Of a stretch of 64,000 nucleotides of DNA, positions 1 to 7,510 are shown piece by piece (position 1 is the stretch's first letter; each line of letters starts with the position of its first letter). A model generated the notes under the pieces. It did no database searches and was not told the DNA's origin. It was given only the letters and a program-made list of their open reading frames with translations. A program made the position numbers and the translations under genes. The stretch spans positions 186,001 to 250,000 of the forward strand of contig JBDXHU010000010.1 in NCBI GenBank assembly GCA_039989475.1, read 5' to 3'. This stretch comes from JBDXHU01 sp039989475 (GTDB taxonomy: Bacteria; Pseudomonadota; Gammaproteobacteria; Pseudomonadales; Halieaceae).

Positions 1-217
1 GGCCGTCCGCCAACTGGCGCCGCCAGTGCAGTTTGCAGGACTGGAACTTGCCCGCTGTTTCGATGGAGTCAACCCGCAGTACTATGCCAACCGGCCGGGC
101 GTAGCGCACCGAGGAAATACAGCGGCCCGAAGAAGTGTCTTCGCACTCCCAGGTTTCTTCGATACCGGCGGCTTCGCCGTTGCAAAAGTAGGAATATATG
201 CCGCGGCTGTGGGACAA
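1..217 (-). CDS. Partial Cys-rich hypothetical protein (3' end outside the window)
   Basis: An uninterrupted minus-strand frame of 72 codons runs off the left edge, beginning 4 bases downstream of the htrA-like stop codon. Its composition looks protein-like, with four Cys residues in motifs such as YFCNGEA, WECEDTS, GRCISS and QSCKLHW. I do not recognise a family. No ATG is available in the frame; the only reasonable start is a TTG at 217, and there is no clear Shine-Dalgarno sequence, so the gene may rely on coupling to the protease gene or the start may be wrong. It could also be a chance open frame. Confidence 0.4.
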   Translation of the reverse strand, partial: MSHSRGIYSYFCNGEAAGIEETWECEDTSSGRCISSVRYARPVGIVLRVDSIETAGKFQSCKLHWRRQLADG

Positions 218-221
218 GGTT

Positions 222-1250
222 CTACTCGACGACGGAGGACAGCTCGACTGTCTGGCCGCGACGGATAATGCTGACGGTTACCTGGTCGCCCAGTTGCACC
301 CGGCGGTAGGTGCGAAACAACTGCCTGAGCCCATTCTCGGTGCCGATAACCGGGGTGCCGTTGATGCCGGTAATAATGTCGCCGCCCAGTAGCAGGTCGG
401 CGCCGCCAATATTGGCCGGGATATAGCCGGCCTGAATACCCAGCTTTTCCGAAATTGAGCCGCTGGCCACGCTCTGAATCAACATGCCGGATTCCTGTCC
501 GACATTGAGAGCGGCAGCCATTTCTTTTCTCAACACAATGAAGTTTGCACCCAGCCACACTGGCGGCGCCTCCAGCAGGGTGCGCCTGGCGATGTTGGAA
601 CTGGAGGCAAAGCCCAGGCCCTCGTTGCCTCCGGATTGGCTGGAGATATGACTGACGATGCCGATCACTTCGCCCTTGCGATTCAGCAGCGGCCCGCCGG
701 AATTCCCTTTGTTGATGGCGGCGTCGGTCTGCAGGAACTCGATATCGCCAAAGGGGGTGTCCTCCTTGATGCGACGGCCCGACAGGTAGCCCACGGTCAG
801 TGTGTGCTCCAGGCCATAGGGCGTGCCGATAACAAATACCTGCTCTCCGGTCCTGGTCTTGTCGGAATCCCCCAGCGGAGTGTGGGGCAGGTCCTCTGGC
901 GGGTCGATCAACTGGATCAAGGCCAGGTCGGTGGTACTGCTGGAAGTGATTACCCTGGCCCGGCGCTTGCGCCCATCCCGCAGCATCACTTCGATTGCAT
1001 CAGCTGTGTCCACCACGTGGGCAGCCGTCATCACCAGCCCTTCAGGGTCGATGATGACCCCGGACCCCAGGCCCTTGCCCGCAGCGGCCTGTTTGCCGCC
1101 GGGTTGCCGGACTGGGGAGTCTTCCATGGTCATGATCACCACCACCGAGGGGTCGACCTTCTCGAATACGCGGCTTGCGTCCTCACTGAGGGCGGCGTTG
1201 CCACTGCCCAGCATCAGAATCGACAGCAGGGTTCTTAAAGCCTGTTTCAT
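222..1250 (-). CDS. HtrA/DegP-like periplasmic serine protease with one PDZ domain
   Basis: The 342-residue protein opens with a signal peptide (about residues 1-22) and carries a trypsin-like S1C protease domain. The catalytic triad is visible: His78 in TAAHVV, Asp108 in TTDLALI and Ser184 in GNSGGPLL. A single PDZ domain follows, at roughly residues 235-335. The length and single PDZ match DegS/HtrA-type envelope proteases, which degrade or sense misfolded periplasmic proteins. It lies 13 bases downstream of the DUF4136 lipoprotein gene on the same strand, so the two are probably cotranscribed as an envelope unit. Family assignment is firm; the exact paralogue (DegP, DegQ, DegS or AlgW) cannot be told, and its substrates are unknown. 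Confidence 0.9.
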   Translation of the reverse strand: MKQALRTLLSILMLGSGNAALSEDASRVFEKVDPSVVVIMTMEDSPVRQPGGKQAAAGKGLGSGVIIDPEGLVMTAAHVVDTADAIEVMLRDGRKRRARVITSSSTTDLALIQLIDPPEDLPHTPLGDSDKTRTGEQVFVIGTPYGLEHTLTVGYLSGRRIKEDTPFGDIEFLQTDAAINKGNSGGPLLNRKGEVIGIVSHISSQSGGNEGLGFASSSNIARRTLLEAPPVWLGANFIVLRKEMAAALNVGQESGMLIQSVASGSISEKLGIQAGYIPANIGGADLLLGGDIITGINGTPVIGTENGLRQLFRTYRRVQLGDQVTVSIIRRGQTVELSSVVE

Positions 1251-1263
1251 GAAGTACTACTCT

Positions 1264-1842
1264 TTAGCGCGCGGGTGGTAAATCACGGAAGGCCTTTTTC
1301 AGCCCGGAGTTGAGCGCGCTGCGAAGGCGACTTTTGTCGACCTCGTTGGCGTCGGCGACAATCTTGGTCAGTACTGCACGCCACACCTCGCGCCCGGTCT
1401 GGCCGTCATTTATTTGCACGGCGATGTTGCGGGTTTCCTTGACCCCGGCCAGTGCGATGGCGTTATCACGTTCCGCCTGACTGATGTTGGTATTGGGCCT
1501 GACACCGGCCCTGGGCGCTATATTACTTGCTGTTTCAGTCGCCGCACCCAGGCGCACGCCGGGTGCGTAAATGTAGTCGACAGTGAAGTCGCCATTGCGG
1601 GGGATTCGCTGGAAACCCAGCGCTTGCAGGCGGGCATCGACCAGTTCGCGCAGGATTGGGTCGATGGTGTACACCGGGTCCCGCGAATAGTTCTGGCTGG
1701 AGAAGGGCTCGCTACGCCAGGAGTAAGTCTTGAAATTACCGGCGGCAAATTTGGTGGGTTCCCAGACATCGACTTCGACACCTGCGCAGGCGGTGAGCAG
1801 GCTGGCCAGTAGCAGGGCGGCCAGTGTTGTTCTGTGGCGCAT
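1264..1842 (-). CDS. DUF4136 domain lipoprotein
   Basis: A 192-residue protein starting MRHRTTLAA with a lipoprotein signal and a lipobox ending in LLTAC, so it should be a lipidated envelope protein. The rest (YSWRSEP near the start, LRELVDARLQALGF, DFTVDYIY) has the layout of DUF4136 proteins: a strand-rich region and a helix that precedes the conserved GF motif. A longer frame reaches upstream to 1968, but the ATG at 1842 has a GGAG Shine-Dalgarno sequence and gives a proper signal peptide, so it is preferred. Function of the family is unknown. It precedes the HtrA-like gene by 13 bases. Confidence 0.8.
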   Translation of the reverse strand: MRHRTTLAALLLASLLTACAGVEVDVWEPTKFAAGNFKTYSWRSEPFSSQNYSRDPVYTIDPILRELVDARLQALGFQRIPRNGDFTVDYIYAPGVRLGAATETASNIAPRAGVRPNTNISQAERDNAIALAGVKETRNIAVQINDGQTGREVWRAVLTKIVADANEVDKSRLRSALNSGLKKAFRDLPPAR

Positions 1843-1950
1843 TGACTTGATTCTCCAACAGCGGTGATGCGGGCGGAACATGGTAACAGTATCAGCTAGC
1901 GGCGCAATCACTGCGGTGGCTGTAAAGGAGCTGAGCACTATTCTTCGGGC

Positions 1951-2002
1951 TTCGCCGCAGGCCTTCACCGCAGGCGTTCACCGCAGGCCTTCGCCGCGGG
2001 TC
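1951..2002. repeat. Four tandem 13-bp units upstream of the LysR gene
   Basis: Four head-to-tail copies of a 13-base unit (TTCRCCGCAGGCC, the last one degenerate: TTCGCCGCGGGTC) fill part of the divergent intergenic region between the DUF4136 gene and the LysR gene. The period is not a multiple of the helical repeat. It may be a simple slippage array or a set of regulator sites. Confidence 0.85.
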
Positions 2003-2035
2003 ATGCGGGGGGGTGGATGTATTATCAGAATTGGC

Positions 2036-2041
2036 TATAAT
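2036..2041 (+). promoter_or_regulatory. Candidate -10 element (TATAAT) for the LysR gene
   Basis: A perfect TATAAT lies 52 bases upstream of the preferred LysR start. No convincing -35 is seen at the proper distance (GTGGAT at 17 bases), so a real promoter here would need an activator. Confidence 0.35.
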
Positions 2042-2093
2042 TTGACCGCTGTAACATACTAATAAGTTATTTCTGGGGTTGGGAACGCTGGCC

Positions 2094-3062
2094 ATGCTGT
2101 CACGTCAACTGATACAAATCGACCTGAATTTGCTGGTCGCGCTGCAGGTGTTGCTGGAAGAACGCAATGTCACCCGTGCGGCCGAGCGCCTGTCGGTGTC
2201 GCAGCCCGCCCTGAGCAAGACGCTGCAAAAACTGCGCGATACCTTCGATGACGAACTCTTTACTCGCACTGCCCACGGTCTTATTCCCACGCCCCGCGCG
2301 GAAGAGCTCGGCGCCGGGCTGCCCGAGGCCCTGACCCAGCTCGATGCATTACTGCAGCCGGATGAATTTGACCCGGCGAGCTATGACGGAATATTTCGCC
2401 TGGCCATGCCGCCGATGTTCACTGAGGTGCTGTTGCCGCCCTTGATGGAGTCGCTGTCCAAGGAGGCACCAAAAGTACGCGTTCTTTCCGGGGATGTGAC
2501 CCTGGATTTCCAGGAAAAACTGAAGCTGGCGGAGATCGACTTCGCCATTTCGGTGGTGGCGCATACCGATACGGATGTGCACGCCGAGCCTCTGCGCACC
2601 ATCAGCCCGCGTTGCTATATGCGTAAGGGCCATCCCCTGATCGACAAGAAAATTACCCTCAAGGACTTTCTCGCCTATCCGCATGTACGTTTGTACCTGC
2701 CGGGCCTGGCCCGGGAGAATGTCGGCCTGGTCGATGAGGTCCTCGGCGAACGCGGCCTGTATCGCAACGTGGTGCTGGAAACAACGCAGTTTGCACCGGC
2801 GGTGGGTGTGCTGGCGAACACCGATAGCATTCTTATCGCCAATGCCGGGCTTGCCAATAGCCAATCGGTGATCGATCAAATAACTGTACAGCCGATCCCG
2901 GACGAGCTGGCCCGCCTGTTCTCCGGCCACAGTGGGGTCAACCGTACCCGGCTGGCACTGTTGCGACATACCCGCACTTCTAATAGCGCGCCGCACCAGT
3001 GGATGCGCCGTCTCATCGTCAAACACATGTCGGAACAGGATACGGTGAAAACCAAGAAGTAA
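2094..3062 (+). CDS. LysR-family transcriptional regulator
   Basis: A 322-residue LysR regulator. The N-terminal winged helix-turn-helix is clear (LNLLVALQVLLEERNVTRAAERL, then SVSQPALSKTLQKLRD), followed by the two-lobed effector domain from about residue 90. The effector domain starts with the FRLAMPP segment typical of the NahR/LinR-like group. The frame is open from a TTG at 2079, but the ATG at 2094 puts the HTH in the usual place and has GGGA upstream. The downstream PepSY-like gene starts 29 bases after the stop. Target genes cannot be read from the sequence; the divergent DUF4136 gene is one candidate. Confidence 0.88.
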   Translation: MLSRQLIQIDLNLLVALQVLLEERNVTRAAERLSVSQPALSKTLQKLRDTFDDELFTRTAHGLIPTPRAEELGAGLPEALTQLDALLQPDEFDPASYDGIFRLAMPPMFTEVLLPPLMESLSKEAPKVRVLSGDVTLDFQEKLKLAEIDFAISVVAHTDTDVHAEPLRTISPRCYMRKGHPLIDKKITLKDFLAYPHVRLYLPGLARENVGLVDEVLGERGLYRNVVLETTQFAPAVGVLANTDSILIANAGLANSQSVIDQITVQPIPDELARLFSGHSGVNRTRLALLRHTRTSNSAPHQWMRRLIVKHMSEQDTVKTKK

Positions 3063-3091
3063 GATCTGGCATTCGACCCCCTGGAGATACC

Positions 3092-3643
3092 GTGAACCGC
3101 AGCCTCTTTATCACCATACATATGTACCTTGCCGCCTTTTTCGCGCCCTTTGTGTTGTTGGTGTGCATATCCGGGGGGCTTTACCTGATTGGGATCAAGG
3201 GCAGCACCGAGACCGAGGCGATCTATCAGTCCTGGGATGTCGAGGAGTTACGTGCAGAGCTCAAGGATGCCCCGGCGCTGAACCTGTCCGTGGCCAAATT
3301 GCTCGGTGAGGCGGGCGTTGCCGACTACGAGTTTGAATACGTAAAGGTCAAGGGCGACACGCTCTATACCCGGCCGACCTCGCGCCAGTACTACATCATC
3401 AAGTTGGGCGATGCGGTGGATATCAGTCGCGCCACGCCCAGCCTGCAGGCTGCGATGATGGAATTACACATGGGCCACGGCCCCACGGCCTTCAAGACCT
3501 TCCAAAAGTTTTTCGCCATTGGCCTGCTGCTGGTGATCGGCAGCGGCCTGTGGCTGGGCCTGTCCGCACCGCGCTTGCGCACCCGCACCCTGGCCGCTGC
3601 CGGTGGCGGTAGCCTCGCCTTCCTGCTGGTAGTGCTTCTATAA
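3092..3643 (+). CDS. Small PepSY-associated membrane protein
   Basis: A 183-residue protein. An N-terminal membrane helix (residues about 8-28, MYLAAFFAPFVLLVCISGGLYLIG) is followed by a soluble region of about 100 residues and two C-terminal helices (about 137-160 and 166-183). This matches the pattern of PepSY-associated TM proteins linked to iron or redox functions, in short form. The start is a GTG at 3092 with a GGAG Shine-Dalgarno sequence six bases upstream; an in-frame GTG at 2999 lies inside the LysR gene and is less likely. Probably cotranscribed with the LysR gene. Function is not known. Confidence 0.65.
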   Translation: MNRSLFITIHMYLAAFFAPFVLLVCISGGLYLIGIKGSTETEAIYQSWDVEELRAELKDAPALNLSVAKLLGEAGVADYEFEYVKVKGDTLYTRPTSRQYYIIKLGDAVDISRATPSLQAAMMELHMGHGPTAFKTFQKFFAIGLLLVIGSGLWLGLSAPRLRTRTLAAAGGGSLAFLLVVLL

Positions 3644-3653
3644 GCTGCCTCCC

Positions 3654-3681
3654 ACCTCCGACCCCATTGGGGTCAGACCCC
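3654..3681. repeat. Dispersed GGGGTCAGACCCC-type palindromic repeat
   Basis: A 28-base element that, read on the minus strand, differs by a single base from positions 57158-57185 in the tandem array near 57.2 kb. It contains GGGGTC-type inverted arms and lies between two convergent genes, where it may act as a bidirectional terminator. The stop codon of the TPR/2OG gene (TGA, 3673-3675) is inside it. Confidence 0.8.
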
Positions 3682-5061
3682 GGGTTTGAGATCGAAGGCG
3701 ATGCAGATGCGTTCTTCGTCGGCGCTGAAGGGAATGGTGCGATGGAACAGATTGGCGGGGAATAGCACGATATCGCCGACGTTGATGGGCAATACCTTGC
3801 TCGGGAATTCTCCGGCGCCAGGCTCCACCGGGTAGTCGTCACCGTCCAGTCCCAGCTCGAAGCAGCCTTCCTCCGGGTTTTGCCTGTGTTGCGGCAGTGC
3901 CAGGTAGACAACCCCACTGACCCAGCCGCCCTCGTGGATATGCGAGGTGAGATGCCCGCCCTGGCGCATGCGGATATACCAGGAACTCTCGAATTCGCGC
4001 TGCGCCGGAAAGGCATGGATCAACTCACAGTCAAGGTCGCGGTAGCGCTGCAGGTACTGATCGAAATGTTGTCTGACCAGGTCAGCCAGCGTTCTGAAGG
4101 ACACCTCGCTGCGATAAAACAGGTTGCCGGCGGACTGCACGCCGTGATGCAGTCGCCCCTGGGTTTTTTCCTCGATATCGGCCCCGGCGATATCAGCCAG
4201 CAGGGCGCTGCGCAGCGGTGACTCTGCGCCAGCAAGCTCTGGCAGGGATTGTTGGTAAACCAGGTCGAAGGGTTGTGGACAAAAACGATAGTTATTGCTG
4301 CGGCCAAAATTGATGGCATTGTGTGCCGCCAGGGTCGCCACCTGGGGTGAGTGGTGTGGGAGCTGTTGCTCCTGGCTGGCCAGGCGCTGCTCAAACTCCT
4401 CGAAGCGCCGACACTTGTAGATACAGTAAAGCGCGCGGGACTGGGCGTCGCGTATGCCGGCGTCATCAAACCAGGGCAGTGCGGCGGCAAAATCCTGTTG
4501 CTCGAACAGGGCATTGCCGAGGTTGTACATGGCGTCGGCGTAGTCAGGCTGGTTTTCCAGCGCCGCCCGGTAACATTGAATAGCGACATCCAGCTGGCCC
4601 TGGTGCTTGAGAGCGTTGCCCAGGTTGTTGTAACTGGGGGCATGCTGTGGAGCCAGTAAGATGGCCTGCTTGTAGCAGTCGATAGCCAGTTGCAGCTGAC
4701 CCTGGTCGCGTACCACGTTGCCCAGGTTGTACACCGCGAAGGCGAAGTCGGGCTTCAGGGCCAGCGCGTCCCGGTAGCTGCGCGCGGCCTCGTCGAGAAA
4801 TCCCTGGGACTGGCGAATATTGCCCAGGTTGTAGTGAACCTCCGCCAGGCCCGGTTGTATGACCAGCGCCTGCTCGTAGTGATGAGCGGCAGCGTCCAGG
4901 TCACCGGTCTCCTTGAGGGCGCTGGCCAGGTAGACCATGACCTCCCAGTTGTCGCTGCTTTGCTCCAGCACCTGGCGCCACAGCTGTATCGCTTCGACCA
5001 GCAGGCCGCTGCCGTAGCTGAGAATGGCCTGTTGATTGAGCTCTGCGGTGGAGGTATTCAT
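3673..5061 (-). CDS. TPR protein with C-terminal 2-oxoglutarate/Fe(II) oxygenase domain
   Basis: A 462-residue protein. Residues 1-215 hold about six tetratricopeptide repeats (recurring YNLGN...QG.LD.A...Y..AL). The C-terminal part (about 350-460) resembles the 2OG-Fe(II) oxygenase family that follows TPRs in many proteobacteria: HxH at His374/His376 (SHIHEGG), a distal His440 (NLFHRTI) and Arg451 (ERICIAF) for 2-oxoglutarate. It probably hydroxylates a protein or small molecule bound through the TPRs; the substrate is unknown. The ATG directly follows the AraC stop codon with AGGA six bases upstream, suggesting translational coupling. The last residues are encoded by the dispersed repeat. 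Confidence 0.8.
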   Translation of the reverse strand: MNTSTAELNQQAILSYGSGLLVEAIQLWRQVLEQSSDNWEVMVYLASALKETGDLDAAAHHYEQALVIQPGLAEVHYNLGNIRQSQGFLDEAARSYRDALALKPDFAFAVYNLGNVVRDQGQLQLAIDCYKQAILLAPQHAPSYNNLGNALKHQGQLDVAIQCYRAALENQPDYADAMYNLGNALFEQQDFAAALPWFDDAGIRDAQSRALYCIYKCRRFEEFEQRLASQEQQLPHHSPQVATLAAHNAINFGRSNNYRFCPQPFDLVYQQSLPELAGAESPLRSALLADIAGADIEEKTQGRLHHGVQSAGNLFYRSEVSFRTLADLVRQHFDQYLQRYRDLDCELIHAFPAQREFESSWYIRMRQGGHLTSHIHEGGWVSGVVYLALPQHRQNPEEGCFELGLDGDDYPVEPGAGEFPSKVLPINVGDIVLFPANLFHRTIPFSADEERICIAFDLKPGV

Positions 5062-5943
5062 CTATTTCCTGATTGAGGCGCGGTAGGCCCGCGGGGATGT
5101 ACCGATAGTCTTGCTGAACAGGCGCGAGAAATACAGGGGGTCGTCATAGCCGACGGCGGCAGCAATAGCCTGCACATTGAGGTCAGATGAATCCAGCAAC
5201 TGGCAGGCATGTTCCATCTTCATATTGAGGAAGTGCTTGATCGGCGAGTAGCCGGTGAGCTTCTTGTAGCGGGCCGAGAAATGGTATTTGGACAGATTGG
5301 CGCTCGCTGCCAGGCTGTCCAGCGTCAGTGGCTGGTCTAGATGCTCCAGCATAAAGCCCTGCAACTGGTCGAGGTTGAGGGTGCGGCTGCTGCGACCCGC
5401 ATGGGCGCGGATTTCCAGGGCGATCTGGCTCAGCAGGTGGCGCAATTGGTTGGAGGCGTTGATAAAGGCGCGGGTCGAGTAACCGGTGCGACGCACCTCC
5501 ATCAGGCTGGTAAAAGCCGACACCAGCGCGGGTGATACGCCGGCGTCCACCACCGGGCGCCCCTCCCGGTAGCCCAGGTACTGGGTGAAGATGCCGGTGC
5601 TGGCACCCTGGAAATGGACCCAGTATAGAGACCAGGGGTCGCGCCGGCGGGCCTCGTAATGGTGTTCCAGTCCCTGTGGCAGCAGCAGGATGTTGCCGGG
5701 TTTGATGTCTCCAGACCATTCCGGGGTGCGCAAAAAGCCTCGTCCCGAAACGCAATAAATCAGCAGGTTGTCGTCGTGGCGATCGCGCTGCATCCGATGT
5801 CCGGTGGCCTCCGGGTAATAACCCATGGCCGTTGGATAGCAGTCTTTAGTCAAAGGGTGTCGAGCCAGCTTTTCAATCATGAAAGCAGGTGTAATAAAAC
5901 GTACGCCGGGACCCGGCAGCGGCCATTTGGAGGGAGCACTCAT
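5062..5943 (-). CDS. AraC-family regulator, probably MmsR-like
   Basis: A 293-residue regulator with an N-terminal cupin sensor domain (GYYPEATGHRMQRDRHDDNL region, then GDIKPGNILLLPQGLEHHY) and a C-terminal double HTH (LAASANLSKYHFSARYKKLTG and AIAAAVGYDDPLYFSRLFSK). The frame extends to 6069 but that would overlap the divergent operon; ATG at 5943 leaves the paired CCATAC repeats upstream and fits the family N-terminus. It is divergent from an isobutyrate/valine catabolic operon, exactly the position of the AraC-type activator MmsR in Pseudomonas, so it is probably the activator of that operon. This functional link is inference. Confidence 0.82.
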   Translation of the reverse strand: MSAPSKWPLPGPGVRFITPAFMIEKLARHPLTKDCYPTAMGYYPEATGHRMQRDRHDDNLLIYCVSGRGFLRTPEWSGDIKPGNILLLPQGLEHHYEARRRDPWSLYWVHFQGASTGIFTQYLGYREGRPVVDAGVSPALVSAFTSLMEVRRTGYSTRAFINASNQLRHLLSQIALEIRAHAGRSSRTLNLDQLQGFMLEHLDQPLTLDSLAASANLSKYHFSARYKKLTGYSPIKHFLNMKMEHACQLLDSSDLNVQAIAAAVGYDDPLYFSRLFSKTIGTSPRAYRASIRK

Positions 5944-5950
5944 AGCCGCA

Positions 5951-5993
5951 ATATAGTCCATACATTTAGCAATTTTGTCAATATGAGCCATAC
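5951..5993. promoter_or_regulatory. Candidate AraC-type operator: two ATAT-N3-CCATAC direct repeats
   Basis: ATAT-N3-CCATAC occurs at 5951-5963 and again at 5981-5993, exactly 30 bases apart (about three helical turns) in the same orientation. Direct repeats on one helix face are typical of AraC-family sites. They lie in the intergenic region shared by the AraC gene and the divergent catabolic operon. On the minus strand a TTGACA hexamer (5980 down to 5975) sits between them and may be a -35 element for the regulator. Confidence 0.5.
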
Positions 5994-6067
5994 TGGACCG
6001 ATGGTATTGTGGCGGGCTTGAGAGTTGAACCCGCATTAACGCATAGCGTAAAGACAGGAGCTGCCCC

Positions 6068-7504
6068 ATGGCTGAACTACAGAAACTGAATGAAATTCAC
6101 GAACCGGTAGACCTGGCCCGTGAGGAAATGGCCGAGATGATTGAACGCTCGCGCGCAGCCCAGGCGCAGATCGCCGACTACAGCCAGGCCCAGGTCGATG
6201 AGCTGATCCGCGCCATGGTCTACGCCGTGGCCAGGGAGGAGCGGGCCGAGGAGATTGCCCAGTTCACCGTGGATGAAACCCAGTTGGGTAACTACTCAGG
6301 CAAATACCTGAAGATTCACCGCAAGACCCGGGCCACCCTGATGGACATCATCGACGACAAGTCGGTCGGTGTTATCGAGGAAGATCACGAGCGCAACATC
6401 GTCAAGATCGCCAAGCCCGTCGGTGTGATCGGCGCCCTGTCGCCATCGACAAACCCGGAAGCGACCCCGGTGATCAAGGCCATTGCCGCGATCAAGGGCC
6501 GCAACTCCATCATTGTTGCCCCGCACCCCCGCGCCAAACTCACCAACAAGCTGATCTGCGACTACATGCGCGAAGCTCTCGAGCTGTGCGGTGCGCCGGC
6601 GGACCTGGTGATCGGAATTGAAACACCGTCACTGGAGCTGACCAATGAATTGATGCGCCGCTGTGACCGCATTCTCGCCACCGGTGGCGGCGCCATGGTC
6701 ACGGCGGCCTATTCCTCCGGCACGCCCGCCCTGGGTGTGGGTGTCGGCAATGCCTGTATCACTGTTGATGACAGCGCCGACCTGGAAGAGGCGGCGGAGA
6801 AAATTCGTGTCTCCAAGACCCTGGACCTGGCCGCCAGCTGCTCCTCTGATAACTCGGTACTACTGTTTGAGTCTATCTACGACGACATGCTGGAGAAGCT
6901 CAAACACGAGGGCGGCTATGTCCTGAACGAAGCGGAGAAGCAAAAGCTGCAGGCTACGATCTGGAAAGACGGCGCCCTCAATGTCAATGTGGTGGCCCAG
7001 CCCGCGCACAAGATTGCCGGTATGGCCGGTATCGAGCTGCCTGAGGGCAAGCAGTTCCTGATCGTCCCGGAAACCGGTGCCGGCAAGGACTTCCCCTTCT
7101 CCGGTGAGAAGCTGACGGTCACCATGGCCTTGTACAAGGTCAAGGATATTGAGGAAGCAATTGAGGTAACTAACGCGATCCAGGCCTACCAGGGTCAGGG
7201 CCACTCCTGTGGGATCTACTCCTACAATGATGACAACATCATGGCCTTTGCGCACGCCACCAAGACCTCGCGGGTGATGGTCAACCAGCCCCAGTCAGCC
7301 TCCAACAGCGGCAACCTGTGGAATGGCATGCGCCAGACTTTCTCACTGGGCTGCGGCTCCTGGGGTGGCAATTCCACCAACAACAACATCACCTGGCGTG
7401 ACCTGATCAATGAGACGTGGGTGTCAAAGCCTTTGGCGGTGACCAAGGAAATTCCGGATGACGAGGAGCTGTTTGGCGCCGACGTCATGGCGAAGTTCAA
7501 GTAG
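6068..7504 (+). CDS. CoA-acylating aldehyde dehydrogenase (EutE/AdhE-N/SauS type)
   Basis: A 478-residue aldehyde dehydrogenase of the CoA-acylating EutE/AdhE N-terminal group. Visible markers are SPSTNP near residue 125, ATGGG at 204-208, the predicted catalytic Cys258 in LAASCSSDNS, and the C-terminal FSLGCGSWGGNST motif shared with AdhE and sulfoacetaldehyde dehydrogenase. It would convert an aldehyde plus CoA and NAD(P)+ to an acyl-CoA. It is the first gene of an operon otherwise matching valine degradation, so methylmalonate semialdehyde is a plausible substrate. The usual enzyme for that step, MmsA, belongs to a different aldehyde dehydrogenase subfamily. Substrate is inference; sulfoacetaldehyde or another short aldehyde remains possible. 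Confidence 0.85.
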   Translation: MAELQKLNEIHEPVDLAREEMAEMIERSRAAQAQIADYSQAQVDELIRAMVYAVAREERAEEIAQFTVDETQLGNYSGKYLKIHRKTRATLMDIIDDKSVGVIEEDHERNIVKIAKPVGVIGALSPSTNPEATPVIKAIAAIKGRNSIIVAPHPRAKLTNKLICDYMREALELCGAPADLVIGIETPSLELTNELMRRCDRILATGGGAMVTAAYSSGTPALGVGVGNACITVDDSADLEEAAEKIRVSKTLDLAASCSSDNSVLLFESIYDDMLEKLKHEGGYVLNEAEKQKLQATIWKDGALNVNVVAQPAHKIAGMAGIELPEGKQFLIVPETGAGKDFPFSGEKLTVTMALYKVKDIEEAIEVTNAIQAYQGQGHSCGIYSYNDDNIMAFAHATKTSRVMVNQPQSASNSGNLWNGMRQTFSLGCGSWGGNSTNNNITWRDLINETWVSKPLAVTKEIPDDEELFGADVMAKFK

Positions 7505-7510
7505 ACCGCC

